From Methylohalomonas sp034521715 (GTDB taxonomy: Bacteria > Pseudomonadota > Gammaproteobacteria > Methylohalomonadales > Methylohalomonadaceae): a stretch of DNA of 64,000 nucleotides. Below the pieces are notes generated by a model, which saw nothing but the letters and a program-made list of their open reading frames with translations, did no database searches and was not told the DNA's origin. Of this stretch, positions 16,397-25,828 are shown piece by piece. Positions within the stretch are counted from its first letter, which is position 1. Each line of letters starts with the position of its first letter. The position numbers and the translations under genes are program-made. The DNA is taken from positions 310,001 through 374,000 of the forward strand of contig JAXHLY010000004.1 of assembly GCA_034521715.1 (NCBI GenBank), given 5' to 3'.

Positions 16397-17842
16397 TCAT
16401 CTGCCGAAATCATCGTCGAATCGGATGATATCATCCTCCCCGAGATAATCACCGGACTGCACTTCGATAATCTCCAGGGGGTAATCACCAGGGTTCTCCA
16501 GACGGTGCTTCATGCCCGCCGGAATGAACGTCGATTCGTTTTCATCGAGATCGAATACCTCTCCGTCACGCGTGACACGTGCCAGCCCTCGCACCACAAC
16601 CCAGTGCTCGGTACGATAGCGATGCATCTGCAGGGAAAGGCGTGAACCGGGATATACCGTGAGTCGCTTGACCTGGAACCGTTCCCCCCGATCAACGGTT
16701 TCATAACAGCCCCAGGGCCGGTGAACACGGCGGTGCACCAGGTGTTCATCACGCCCCTTCTCTTCCAGTTTGGCAACCAGTGATTTCAGTTCCTGCGAAC
16801 GGTGCCGGTCGGCCACGAGAACCGCGTCCGCCGTCTCCACCACGGCCAGGTCCCGCACGCCGAGCGTTGCTACGAAGCGATGGTCCGCGTGCACGAAACT
16901 CCCGTACGTTTCCAGTGCCAGCACATCTCCCGCAAATGCGTTGCCGGCATTATCACGTTGTCGCGCCTGCCAGACCGTATCCCAGGAACCTGCATCCGAC
17001 CACCCGCAATCGACCGGCACCACGACGGCCTCCGTCCCGGGCAGCTCCGACAGCCGTTCCATGACGGCGTAATCGATCGAGTCGGCGGGACAGGCCCGGA
17101 AGGCGTCCGGGTCCAGCCGGAGAAAATCACCGTCGGTAACAGCCGCATCGATCGCTCGGCAGCAGGCGCCATGGATGCCGGGGTGCAGGCACCGGATCGC
17201 TTCCAGCCAGACCGAGGCCCTGACGACAAAGATACCGCTGTTCCACAGGTGTCCGCCCGACTCCAGGTAAGCCCGGGCAGTGTCGGGGTCAGGCTTCTCG
17301 GCAAACCGGGATAGCCGGAAAACGTTTTCATCGCCGGCGCCGATCGGCTCGCCAGTTTCGAGGTAGCCGTACCCCGTTTCCGGGCGTTCGGGCCTGATAC
17401 CGAGTGTCCCGATCCACGCGTCTCCGCCGGCAACTACCCGTACCGCCAGCTTCAGGCCCGCGCGAAACGCCTGATCGTCGGCTATGAGATGATCGGCCGG
17501 CAGCACAACCATTACCGGGTCGTTTCCCATCTTTCTGGCAAACAGGGCGGCCGCAGTTAATGCAGGCGCGGTGTTCCGACCCTCGGGCTCCAGCAGGATA
17601 CGCGCCGGACTGATCCCCGACGAACGGCAGGCCTCGGCAGTCAGGAAGCGGTGGGCCTCGTTGCAGACCATTACCGGCGCAGCGCAACCGCCCGCAAACT
17701 CACGGATCCGCTGCAGGGTACACACCAGCAGCGAAGAACCGCCATCCAGCGAGGTGAACTGTTTCGGGAAATAACGCCGCGACAGCGGCCACAGGCGCAG
17801 GCCCTCGCCGCCGGCCACGATAACGGGCAGGAATTCAGTCAT
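16397..17842 (-). CDS. manC: Mannose-1-phosphate guanylyltransferase / mannose-6-phosphate isomerase
   Basis: 481 aa, full length for the bifunctional ManC/CpsB type. N-terminal nucleotidyltransferase signature VIVAGGEGLRLWPLSRRYFPKQF (an E where most have S/A), FAEKPD, and NSGIFV. The C-terminal cupin/isomerase domain contains RPWGCYE, PGSRLSLQMHRYRTEHW and FIPAGMKHRLENPG. The common metal-site HxHRxEHW reads HRYRTEHW, so one histidine is replaced. It supplies GDP-mannose for the Gmd-Fcl pair at 21.9-23.9 kb. Confidence 0.9.
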   Translation of the reverse strand: MTEFLPVIVAGGEGLRLWPLSRRYFPKQFTSLDGGSSLLVCTLQRIREFAGGCAAPVMVCNEAHRFLTAEACRSSGISPARILLEPEGRNTAPALTAAALFARKMGNDPVMVVLPADHLIADDQAFRAGLKLAVRVVAGGDAWIGTLGIRPERPETGYGYLETGEPIGAGDENVFRLSRFAEKPDPDTARAYLESGGHLWNSGIFVVRASVWLEAIRCLHPGIHGACCRAIDAAVTDGDFLRLDPDAFRACPADSIDYAVMERLSELPGTEAVVVPVDCGWSDAGSWDTVWQARQRDNAGNAFAGDVLALETYGSFVHADHRFVATLGVRDLAVVETADAVLVADRHRSQELKSLVAKLEEKGRDEHLVHRRVHRPWGCYETVDRGERFQVKRLTVYPGSRLSLQMHRYRTEHWVVVRGLARVTRDGEVFDLDENESTFIPAGMKHRLENPGDYPLEIIEVQSGDYLGEDDIIRFDDDFGR

Positions 17843-17870
17843 TATTGATTAAGGAATTCGAAATCCAGAC

Positions 17871-19190
17871 TCAGGGGTCATCTGTTTTAGGCACAGCATC
17901 CGCGGGCGGATTCTGGCGCAATGTTTCACTACAATCCCCATTGCCGCATACCTGGTCGATCAGCTGCCTGAATCGCGGCAGATACTCCGAATATACCAGA
18001 TGCCCGGTTGCATAATCGTATGCCTTCTGACGAAGCGCCTCCAATTCATCGGCAGTCATTCGACTCATGGACAGCATCGCTTCCTGGAGCGCGGGCACGC
18101 TGAAGTCAACCAGCATGCCGGCACCGGAATCCTTGATAAATTGCTCTTGCAGGGGAATACCCCGGCTGGCCAGCACGGCAAGTCCCGCACCCAGGTACTC
18201 CGCCAGCTTGGTCGGCGACATCTCGCGGTTTTCCTGCAAGGGTGGGACCACGCTCAAGCCGACGTCTGCATCGGCGAGCCATTTCCGAACTTCCGGACGG
18301 GACACAGACGGCTGGAACACCAGCACGCCCTCAGCTTCCAGTGCTTCGGCGCCGTCGACGGATCGCAACCGCTCGATTTCCGCTTGCGATCCGCCGACGA
18401 ACGTGAACCGGGCACATGCACCGGAGCCATATGCCCCCACCGCGGCCGCCACGACAGTCTCTAGCTGCCGGGCCGGGCTATGTGTGCCTGCATAAATAAA
18501 GCGTACCGGGCTTGCGGCATTGCGCTCGCGTGTGTATTCGGTTACCGGAGGCGTATTCAGCGCATCGGCCAGCAAGGGAATATATTCGCCCCGTTCCGCC
18601 CCCGGGAACAGCCGTTCGAGGCGGGTCAGGCCCAGCGGGCTGACGGCGAGCAGCCCGTCTACGCCGCCCGCGCTCATACGGTACAGCAGTCGTGCCACCC
18701 GTCCCTTCAGGGAAGCGCCCGCGACCTCTTCGTGGGGAAAGCTGCTCTGGAATACCAGCCGATCCACATACCGCCTGAGTACGCGGGCAGCAAGCAGCAG
18801 CACCGGATCGTTACGGACAAACAGAACCACCCGGTAGCCGCGCCAAGCGGTTCGCCGGATCATCGGATACACAACAACAATAGCAGCAAAAAAATTCAGG
18901 AACCGCCCGATGCCACGGCGCCGGAACAAGCCCGGCACACAGGCGGCGCGACCATAGCGCCGCGGCCGGACACTGCAGCCCCGACGACCCGGACTGGAAA
19001 CGACGAGCCGGACCCGTAGTTCTGTCCGTCGAGGAACTTCCCGGGCCAGCATACCATCCACGAACGAATGGTGAGGTGGATCCTCCTTGTCCAGAAGGCA
19101 TATCAGCACCGTGTGGTTCATTGCGGACTCAGTCCCGGATACCGCCATCGGCCCGTTGCTGCCCGCAGTGCCGTCTGGAACGTCAATCAT
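17871..19190 (-). CDS. Family-4-like glycosyltransferase
   Basis: About 439 aa from the ATG at 19190, which overlaps the upstream gene's stop by ATGA; a Met at 19121 (MNHTVLICLLDKED) is an alternative closer to the fold start. GT-B features: a VDGLLAVSPLGLTRLERLFP linker, PVRFIYAGTHSPARQLETV, ADVGLSVVPP and SPTKLAEYLGAGLAVLAS (acceptor ExxxxxxxE region). Basic N-terminal domain (RRRGIGRFLNFF). Cytoplasmic; acceptor and donor unknown. Confidence 0.75.
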   Translation of the reverse strand: MIDVPDGTAGSNGPMAVSGTESAMNHTVLICLLDKEDPPHHSFVDGMLAREVPRRTELRVRLVVSSPGRRGCSVRPRRYGRAACVPGLFRRRGIGRFLNFFAAIVVVYPMIRRTAWRGYRVVLFVRNDPVLLLAARVLRRYVDRLVFQSSFPHEEVAGASLKGRVARLLYRMSAGGVDGLLAVSPLGLTRLERLFPGAERGEYIPLLADALNTPPVTEYTRERNAASPVRFIYAGTHSPARQLETVVAAAVGAYGSGACARFTFVGGSQAEIERLRSVDGAEALEAEGVLVFQPSVSRPEVRKWLADADVGLSVVPPLQENREMSPTKLAEYLGAGLAVLASRGIPLQEQFIKDSGAGMLVDFSVPALQEAMLSMSRMTADELEALRQKAYDYATGHLVYSEYLPRFRQLIDQVCGNGDCSETLRQNPPADAVPKTDDP

Positions 19191-19991
19191 GGCTGGCCGC
19201 GATAACTGCCAGGGCGCTTGAACAGCCGCCGGCACTGTATCCGGCCGTACTGCGCCAGATTTATCAGTACCGATGCCGGATCCATCACCCGCCAGTATTT
19301 CCGCAGGAAACGCAGCTTGCCCTGGGCCGCCCGGCGTTCGAGGTTTTGCCGGTCGCGCGAACCACCAGCGCGAAAAAGCACGAAGGCACCGTCCGCCCTC
19401 GCCACTTTCGCGCCCCGCAGCATGAGTTCCAGAACCAGTGCCTTGTCCTGTCCGGTCGTGAGATACGGGTCATAACCCGGACCGTGCAGCAATACCTCCC
19501 GCACAAAACTGGAATGGCTGCCTGCCGCACCCGGATTGTGCCGCAGGAGCTCACGCAGAAATCCAGTGCTGATCGTCGATGGGTCGCGACTTCGCCTCGA
19601 TGAGCATGCCGCTCTCCATCGCTCTGCGGCCACCGAGCACGATGTCCGCGCCGGTCGTCCTGAAGGTATCGCAGACACGTTCCAGATAATATGCATCCCA
19701 TGCATCGTCGTCGTCGAGAAACGCGACATGCGAGCCGATGCTGAGAATGGCACCGATATTCCGGGCCTGTGCAACGCCCATGCGCGGAAACCCCCTGATT
19801 ACATCCACCCGCGTATCGGCATCGACAGGTGCCAGGGAAACAGGCTCGTTGCCGTTGTCGACAACGACAATCTGGACCGGCGGCAGGGTTTGCCCGACGA
19901 CGCTGTCCACCGCCTCCGCTAGCAAACCGGGCCGGTCGCAGGTCGGAATGACAACAGATATGGTCGGTTCTTCGGGATATCCCTGAATCAA
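19187..19991 (-). pseudogene. Family-2 glycosyltransferase, one frameshift
   Basis: N-terminal part MIQGYPEEPTISVVIPTCDR with VVVDNGNE, GVAQARNIG and the donor motif FLDDDDAWD, to about 19565. There DDQHWISA stops. The neighbouring frame carries the rest: FLRELLRHNPGAAGSHSSFVRE, TGQDKALVLELMLRGAKV and a basic C-terminus ending 19187. One indel near ACTGGATTTCTGCG explains it. Full length ~267 aa is normal. Confidence 0.8.
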
Positions 19992-20090
19992 TCGGTAGCC
20001 CCGGCATCGACAGGTAAATTTCGCCCGGCCGCGGTATCAACCATTATCCGCGCATGCCCCATCTTCAGCCTGCCGGCCGGGCCGCGGTCC

Positions 20091-20927
20091 CTAGACATGC
20101 CAGAGATCCTTGAGAAATTGGCCCAGCAGTGATTCGAGGCGTTCGCGATCGGGCGCATAGACTTCCGTCAGCTCCCTTTTTAATTCCGTGCCGAGCGCGG
20201 GACCTTCACCGGACTGCGGGGGAAACAACCGGCCGGGACGCAGGTGGTCCAGCGCCGAAACCACCCGATCCGCATCCGATCGCAGCAGGCGTTTCCGGAC
20301 ACCTACCAGGAATCCGTACACGGCGGGAAACCGGCGTTGCGTCCCGACATTCCGGTGTCCAATAACAGCACTGCTGAAGCCTTCCTCGTCCACGCCCAGA
20401 AACCGGGACAAATGGTGCTTGAGAGATGCTTCTTCCAGATCGCGCTCATAGATCAGCACCCGTAGATTGCCGCCGAAAGCATTCAGCAGCGGTTCCACCT
20501 GTACGCTGTACAGACCGCGCGATACCGCGGTCGGATCCCGCTCCAGGAATTCCTCCCCGCTTATGCGTTTCCCCGTATTCCGTATATAGCGCCGGTACGC
20601 GGACTCCAGCCGTGCGACCGGGCAGCGCAGGCACAATAGAATCTTCGTTTCAGGCAGATGGCGTATGATACGAAGCCGGGCAAGCGGATCGAACATGTAT
20701 TCGGGGCTTGTCTCAAAACGGAGGCGGCCATCGGCACGGTCCGGCCACTGGCGCCTGTACCAGTCCCAGCCGCGCGAAAACCGCCTATCGAAGAAATGGA
20801 GTTCCTTGACGAATCGCGGCGCCAGCAGGGACGGATGATGCGCCAGAAATTCATGCAGGTAGCTCGTGCCGCACCGCTGGGCGCCCGCGATCAGAAGTCC
20901 GGGGCAATCGCCTTCCGGAGCAGTCAT
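20091..20927 (-). CDS. Sulfotransferase (NDST/Sulfotransfer_1-type)
   Basis: 278 aa from MTAPEGDCPG at 20927; the frame is open far upstream but only as antisense of the next gene. The PAPS loop LIAGAQRCGTSYLHEFLAHHP (residues ~11-31) and the 3'-phosphate loop LCLRCPVARLESAYRRYI are clear. KELHFFDRRFSRGWDWYRRQWP matches heparan N-/3-O-type bacterial relatives. The third sulfotransferase in 7 kb and not closely similar to the first two, so likely a distinct acceptor site. Confidence 0.85.
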   Translation of the reverse strand: MTAPEGDCPGLLIAGAQRCGTSYLHEFLAHHPSLLAPRFVKELHFFDRRFSRGWDWYRRQWPDRADGRLRFETSPEYMFDPLARLRIIRHLPETKILLCLRCPVARLESAYRRYIRNTGKRISGEEFLERDPTAVSRGLYSVQVEPLLNAFGGNLRVLIYERDLEEASLKHHLSRFLGVDEEGFSSAVIGHRNVGTQRRFPAVYGFLVGVRKRLLRSDADRVVSALDHLRPGRLFPPQSGEGPALGTELKRELTEVYAPDRERLESLLGQFLKDLWHV

Positions 20928-20982
20928 CCCGATATGCAGCCGTTCGGATTCATTAGAACAGGATGGACGCTGGACACCGCGC

Positions 20983-21861
20983 TCAATCCGCCCGGAAGGG
21001 CTGGTTTCGGCGAAAGCGGCGCTTGATCCATGTGAGATAAGGCGCAAGCGCAAACAGCCACCAGAGTCGGTTGCCGTGCCGCCTTTGAAATACAAACCGT
21101 TCGCGGAGCGGCTGACGCTTGGGGTGGGTGGCGAAATCGTAGAGGTCCCGCAGGCCGCGGGGCTTTTTTCTCGATTCCACGGTCTTTTCCCGCCGGCAAG
21201 TACCATAGGTCCCGGGTGCCACCAGAACCTCAAAGCCGGCGGCCCGGGCACGCAGGCCATAATCCGTATCACCCTTGGTATGCCTGAACTCGGGGGCGAG
21301 ATTCCCGATATGCTCCAGCACCGTGCAGGGTACGAGCACGCAGTTGCCGTTGAAGGTATCACAGGGGAGGAATGTCTCCGGATCGGGCGCCACCAGCTCG
21401 AACAGCAGCGGATTGAAGCGATCATACCGCCGGCGGCCGCCGTAGGTATATTCGCCCGTGTCCGGATCGCGTACGGTCCCGACCAGTATGGCCTCCGGAT
21501 TCGCCTGCGCGCCCGTCACCAGTCGCTGCACTGCCGGGCGATCCAGAAAGGTATCGTCGTTCAGCAAAAGCAGGAAATCGGGCGGTGATTGCAATGCCCT
21601 GGCGATGCCCCGGCGCATGGCCTGATTCCAGAACAGGTCGCCGGTTCCCGGCAGGATCTCGACGGCCGGAAAGCGATCCCGTACCGCTTCCGGTGTGCCG
21701 TCGTGACTGGCATCGTCCACGAGGATGACCTGCAGCTCCACCGATGCCTCGCCGGCCGACTCGTATAAAGCCGACAGGGCATGCAGCGTCTTGGCCTTGC
21801 GGTTATGGCAGGCCAGCACCGCGCAGAGCTTCGCGGCAGGTTGCGTATTCGCAGCAGTCAT
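20983..21861 (-). CDS. Family-2 glycosyltransferase (rhamnosyl/fucosyl-type)
   Basis: 292 aa from MTAANTQPAAKLCAV at 21861. GT-A fold: CAVLACHNRKAKTLHAL, VILVDDASHDGT, LFWNQAMRRG, LLLLNDDTFLD as the DxD-type motif, GGRRR, and CDTFNGNCVLVP. NGNCVLVP with KGDTDYGLRARAAG places it in the dTDP-rhamnosyl/GT2 group. It ends in the basic segment WIKRRFRRNQP. It sits 4 bp after fcl, so may use GDP-fucose (inference). Confidence 0.8.
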   Translation of the reverse strand: MTAANTQPAAKLCAVLACHNRKAKTLHALSALYESAGEASVELQVILVDDASHDGTPEAVRDRFPAVEILPGTGDLFWNQAMRRGIARALQSPPDFLLLLNDDTFLDRPAVQRLVTGAQANPEAILVGTVRDPDTGEYTYGGRRRYDRFNPLLFELVAPDPETFLPCDTFNGNCVLVPCTVLEHIGNLAPEFRHTKGDTDYGLRARAAGFEVLVAPGTYGTCRREKTVESRKKPRGLRDLYDFATHPKRQPLRERFVFQRRHGNRLWWLFALAPYLTWIKRRFRRNQPFRAD

Positions 21862-21865
21862 GGAT

Positions 21866-22837
21866 TCAAAGCCCGCGGACATGGGAATGATTGTCCAGAT
21901 ACCATTGGTATGTGTCCTGCAGTCCCGCCTCCAGCTCGATGCCGGGCTGCCATCCGAGCTCGTGCAACCGGCGCACATCGAGCAGCTTCCGGGGTGCGCC
22001 ATCCGGCTTGCTCCCGTCAAAGGCGATTGCCCCGCGATAACCGACGACCCGGGCCACGGTCTCGGCCAGCTCCCGGATCGTGCAGTCCCTTCCGCTCCCC
22101 ACATTGATATGGGAGCGCATCGGTTCCGTGCAGGTTTCATACCGCGTCTTCGGCAGTTCCATCAAATACACCGTTGCCGCGGCCAGGTCGTCGACGTGGA
22201 GAAATTCCCGTCGCGGCCGCCCGGTGCCCCAGACCGTCACCTGCCCGTCTCCGGCCTCCCTGGCCTCGTGGAATCGCCGCAGTAGCGCCGGCACGACGTG
22301 GGAATGCTCGGGGTGGAAGTTGTCGTTCGGCCCATACAGATTCGTGGGCATGACCGAGCGATAGTCATGCCCGTACTGCCGGGCGTAGGACTCGCACAGC
22401 TTGATGCCCGCGATCTTGGCCACGGCATAGGGTTCATTGGTCGGCTCGAGCGGGCCGCCCAGCAGGGCCTCTTCCGGCATCGGCTGGGGCGCATGCTTCG
22501 GGTAGATGCAGGACGATCCGAGGAACATGAGCCGGTCGACACCCGCCCGGTGGACCGCATCGATGACATTGGCCTCGATAACGAGGTTCTCGTGAATGAA
22601 TTCGGCGGGACGGGATTCGTTGGCGAGAATGCCACCGACGCGGGCGGCAGCAAGATAAACATGGTCGATTGCCTGCTCCCGGAAGAACCGGTTAACCGCC
22701 GCCTGGTCCAGAAGATCCAGTTCGTCCCGAGTCCGGGTAATGACGGTCTGATACCCAAGGGCATCCAGGCGACGGCAGATGGCCGAACCTACCATGCCTC
22801 TGTGTCCCGCCACGTAAACACGGGGTTGATTACTCAT
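21866..22837 (-). CDS. fcl: GDP-L-fucose synthase
   Basis: 323 aa from MSNQPRVYVAGHRGMVG at 22837, overlapping the gmd stop by 8 bases. NADPH-binding GHRGMVGSAI, AARVGGI, catalytic SSCIYP and YAVAKIAG (YxxxK), PTNLYGPNDNFHPEHSHV and NVGSGRDCTIREL are all present. It epimerises and reduces GDP-4-keto-6-deoxymannose made by the preceding gene to GDP-L-fucose. Cytoplasmic. Confidence 0.95.
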   Translation of the reverse strand: MSNQPRVYVAGHRGMVGSAICRRLDALGYQTVITRTRDELDLLDQAAVNRFFREQAIDHVYLAAARVGGILANESRPAEFIHENLVIEANVIDAVHRAGVDRLMFLGSSCIYPKHAPQPMPEEALLGGPLEPTNEPYAVAKIAGIKLCESYARQYGHDYRSVMPTNLYGPNDNFHPEHSHVVPALLRRFHEAREAGDGQVTVWGTGRPRREFLHVDDLAAATVYLMELPKTRYETCTEPMRSHINVGSGRDCTIRELAETVARVVGYRGAIAFDGSKPDGAPRKLLDVRRLHELGWQPGIELEAGLQDTYQWYLDNHSHVRGL

Positions 22838-23915
22838 TGTAGCGATAAACCCTGTATCCCGCCTCCTGAACCATTGCGTCACGCCTGGCAAGATTTAAAT
22901 CCCAGTCAACCATTTCCGCGACAAGTTCATCAAAGCTGGTCCGGGGCACCCAGCCAAGTTTCTCACGCGCTCGCGTGGAATCGCCAATCAGCCGATCCAC
23001 TTCGGTAGGGCGAAAGTAACGTGGATCGACTTCGATGATGCACTGGCCGTTGGTATCGTCTATCGCGCGCTCCTCGACGCCGCTTCCCTCCCAGCGAAGG
23101 CTCATCCCGAGCCGAGCCGCGGCGGCCTCGGCAAACTGCCGTACCGAACGCTCTTCGCCCGTGGCGATCACGAAATCATCCGGCTCAGCTTGCTGCAGCA
23201 TGAGCCACTGGGCCTCGACATAATCGCGGGCATGGCCCCAGTCCCGTCGCGCATCCAGATTCCCCAGGTAAAGCCTGTCCTGCAGGCCGAGATGAATACG
23301 GGCAAGACCGCGGGTAATCTTGCGCGTGACAAAGGTTTCGCCTCGAACGGGTGACTCATGATTGAACAGTATCCCGTTGCACGCAAAAAGTCCGTATGCC
23401 TCCCGGTAGTTCACGGTTATCCAGTAGGAATACAGCTTTGCCGCGGCATAGGGTGAACGGGGGTGGAATGGCGTGGTCTCGCGTTGCGGGACATCAGCCG
23501 CTTGTCCATACAGTTCGGACGACGAGGCCTGATAGAACTTCACCCGTTCGTGCAATCCCAGGATACGAATGGCTTCCAGCATCCGCAATGTACCCAACGC
23601 ATCCGCGTTGGCAGTATATTCCGGGCTTTCGAATGAAACAGCCACATGGCTCTGTGCGCCCAGGTTGTAGATCTCGTCCGGCTGGACGTCCTGCACAATG
23701 CGGATCAGGTTCGTCGAGTCCGTGAGGTCGCCGTAATGCAATACCAGCCGGGGATCGGGTTCATGCGGGTCCTGGTAAAGGTGATCGATACGCTGGGTAT
23801 TGAACAGCGACGCACGGCGTTTGATGCCATGCACGCGGTATCCCCTGGCAAGCAGGAGTTCGGCGAGATAGGCCCCGTCCTGACCTGTAATACCCGTGAT
23901 TAATGCTGTCTTCAT
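22830..23915 (-). CDS. gmd: GDP-mannose 4,6-dehydratase
   Basis: 361 aa from MKTALITGITGQDGAYL at 23915. NADP loop GITGQDGAYLAE, QPDEIYNLGAQSHV, SSSELYG (catalytic Ser/Glu), SPYAAAKLYSYW (YxxxK), NHESPVRGETFVTRKI and RPTEVDRLIGD are family hallmarks. First step from GDP-mannose to GDP-L-fucose. Overlaps fcl. One of the clearest genes in the window. Confidence 0.97.
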   Translation of the reverse strand: MKTALITGITGQDGAYLAELLLARGYRVHGIKRRASLFNTQRIDHLYQDPHEPDPRLVLHYGDLTDSTNLIRIVQDVQPDEIYNLGAQSHVAVSFESPEYTANADALGTLRMLEAIRILGLHERVKFYQASSSELYGQAADVPQRETTPFHPRSPYAAAKLYSYWITVNYREAYGLFACNGILFNHESPVRGETFVTRKITRGLARIHLGLQDRLYLGNLDARRDWGHARDYVEAQWLMLQQAEPDDFVIATGEERSVRQFAEAAAARLGMSLRWEGSGVEERAIDDTNGQCIIEVDPRYFRPTEVDRLIGDSTRAREKLGWVPRTSFDELVAEMVDWDLNLARRDAMVQEAGYRVYRYNE

Positions 23916-24018
23916 GTAGAAGCTACCCCGGCAGGCCAGTAAAAAACCGACAAATCGAATAGCGTTCGTGGTTTTCGGTTGCGGGACGCCAGAACTGCAC
24001 AAATAACAGGAATATTCT

Positions 24019-25041
24019 TCATTTCAAACCTTCGGTACGGGTATGGCCGTCACGATCAGTCTGGTCGTGAACGTATGCCTGTTGCCTCCCACGAGGTATT
24101 CCGGGAAAGCGCTTTGTAACATATACACGCAGCATTCTGTTCAAACCGTACATAATCAAAGTCGGCCGCCAGCCTGCGAAACCAAGCATCTCCCTGAACG
24201 TATGCCACGATTCCGAATAAAGCCCTGCCGCCGCTTTTTGTCCCGCAAGGGCCGATGCGGCATGGATAAAGTATTTCCGTGCATATCGATCGCCAGGTGT
24301 GTTACCAAACCACTCGATATAAGTCGGGCGCCATTTCTCTACATATTGCTTTAATCCGGCCAGACGGGCAGCCGTGTCCGCCATCATGGAATCCTGCTCA
24401 TTCCTGTGCGCAATGACAAGTGGCTCTCTGATGATCTCGTTGCAATAACCCGCTACCGCCAGGCGCATCATTACATCATGGTCGATTCCGCTTCGGAGAT
24501 CTTGGTCGAATCCTCCAACCCTGCACAGGGCATCACGAACGAATAAGAAGCTGGATGGTGGCGTCCTGAGTCCCCTGGCCCGGATACTCTCACGCAGAGA
24601 ACCCTGATTGCACGGAAGCAGTATGTTCCGCTCCTGGCCGTTATCGTTATATACCCGGCACCCGACCTGAATACACCCCAGAACCGACCTCGCAGCATTG
24701 TCCAGGATCCTGTAACGCTCCACCTGCCGAGCCAGCCGATCGGGAAGCCATTCATCGTCGTCGTCAATGTACGCAACAAGATCGCCTGTTGCCAGCGACA
24801 GACCCCGATTTCGGCTTGCAGCCAGGCCCCTGTTACACTCATTTCTCAGATACTGGACCTCGGTTCGCCCCAGCCCTGCGATCCATTCTGCCAGATCACT
24901 GCAGCTGCCATCCTCGATGACAAACACCTCATCCGGCCGTACAGTCTGGTTCAATACACTCTTGAGCGCACGTTTGGCCTGTACGGGACGTTGATATGTC
25001 GTCAATATTGCTGTGATAGATATTGTCTGCTTGTCTATCAA
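24019..25041 (-). CDS. Family-2 glycosyltransferase
   Basis: 340 aa. ITAILTTYQRPVQAKRALKSVLNQT, FVIEDGS, GLAASRNRGLSLATGDLVAYIDDDDEWLP (donor motif) and GGFDQDLRSGIDHDVMMRLAVAG in the acceptor half. Hydrophilic C-terminus without clear membrane helices. It starts one base before the methyltransferase stop at 25043, in the same transcript. Confidence 0.85.
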   Translation of the reverse strand: MIDKQTISITAILTTYQRPVQAKRALKSVLNQTVRPDEVFVIEDGSCSDLAEWIAGLGRTEVQYLRNECNRGLAASRNRGLSLATGDLVAYIDDDDEWLPDRLARQVERYRILDNAARSVLGCIQVGCRVYNDNGQERNILLPCNQGSLRESIRARGLRTPPSSFLFVRDALCRVGGFDQDLRSGIDHDVMMRLAVAGYCNEIIREPLVIAHRNEQDSMMADTAARLAGLKQYVEKWRPTYIEWFGNTPGDRYARKYFIHAASALAGQKAAAGLYSESWHTFREMLGFAGWRPTLIMYGLNRMLRVYVTKRFPGIPRGRQQAYVHDQTDRDGHTRTEGLK

Positions 25042-25042
25042 A

Positions 25043-25828
25043 CTATTTCCTTCTGGCTACACAAGCAATACGTTCACATTCCGCTTCTTCAATTCCATAC
25101 AGACATGTTGAAAGATAGTATCGATAAAATGCACTTAATAACCATGGCCAGGTAATCAGGTAATATCTTCCATGTCCACCAATAAGTCTGAACCACCATT
25201 TCAGGATGCGATTTGATCGATCAAAAGGATAGAATTGAAGCTCTTCAAAATACGGCGATAGGAGTTCGTAGAGTTTAGATGAATCAAAATGCTGAAAATG
25301 TTTTTTTGAAACCTTTTTATTAATATGTGGCACGGTCAGCACCAATCGACCCTTCGGCTTGATGCAAGATACAACTCTTTGTATGAAAAGCTCCAGGTGT
25401 TCAGGTCGAATATGCTCTATGACCTCTATCAAGGTAACAATATCAAACGTTTCATCCAATTGATCCGACAAAATATCCACTGCTTTATATTCGATTTCCG
25501 GATTTAATGCATTTGCCAAAGCTATAGCACGCTCGGAATAGTCCACACCCAGTAGCCGCTTGTCTTCCCATCTTTGATATATTTCAGAGAGAAACCTGCC
25601 ATCACCGCATCCCAGGTCCAATAGGCTCTCAGCAGATTGCTTTTCACAGAGATCAGTCACCAGCTTTAAGCCGCCAAGATAGCGGAAGCCCCATGCCCAA
25701 TACCTATGCTGATGAAAAAGTTCATCCTCACATACCGGTATATAGTGATACGGATATTGATATTCTTCTTCCTGAAGTTTTTGCTGTGTTTCCAACCATT
25801 CGTCATGTGTCCTGTCAGAATATTTCAT
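25043..25828 (-). CDS. Class I SAM-dependent methyltransferase
   Basis: 261 aa from MKYSDRTHDEWLETQQ, start overlapping the upstream glycosyltransferase stop by ATGA. SAM motif I LLDLGCGDGRFL, acidic LLGVDYS, motif post-I DIVTLIEVIEHI and LVLTVPHINK. The UbiG-like arrangement suits O-methylation of a sugar; a 3' terminal-1-like methyltransferase is another possibility. AT-rich compared with the genes from 10 to 24 kb. Confidence 0.8.
   Translation of the reverse strand: MKYSDRTHDEWLETQQKLQEEEYQYPYHYIPVCEDELFHQHRYWAWGFRYLGGLKLVTDLCEKQSAESLLDLGCGDGRFLSEIYQRWEDKRLLGVDYSERAIALANALNPEIEYKAVDILSDQLDETFDIVTLIEVIEHIRPEHLELFIQRVVSCIKPKGRLVLTVPHINKKVSKKHFQHFDSSKLYELLSPYFEELQFYPFDRSNRILKWWFRLIGGHGRYYLITWPWLLSAFYRYYLSTCLYGIEEAECERIACVARRK

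Noticed and set aside
20928..21425. Long N-terminal extension of the 20091 sulfotransferase
   Set aside because: The open frame there is antisense-shifted read-through of the next glycosyltransferase; the PAPS loop begins just after the Met at 20927.
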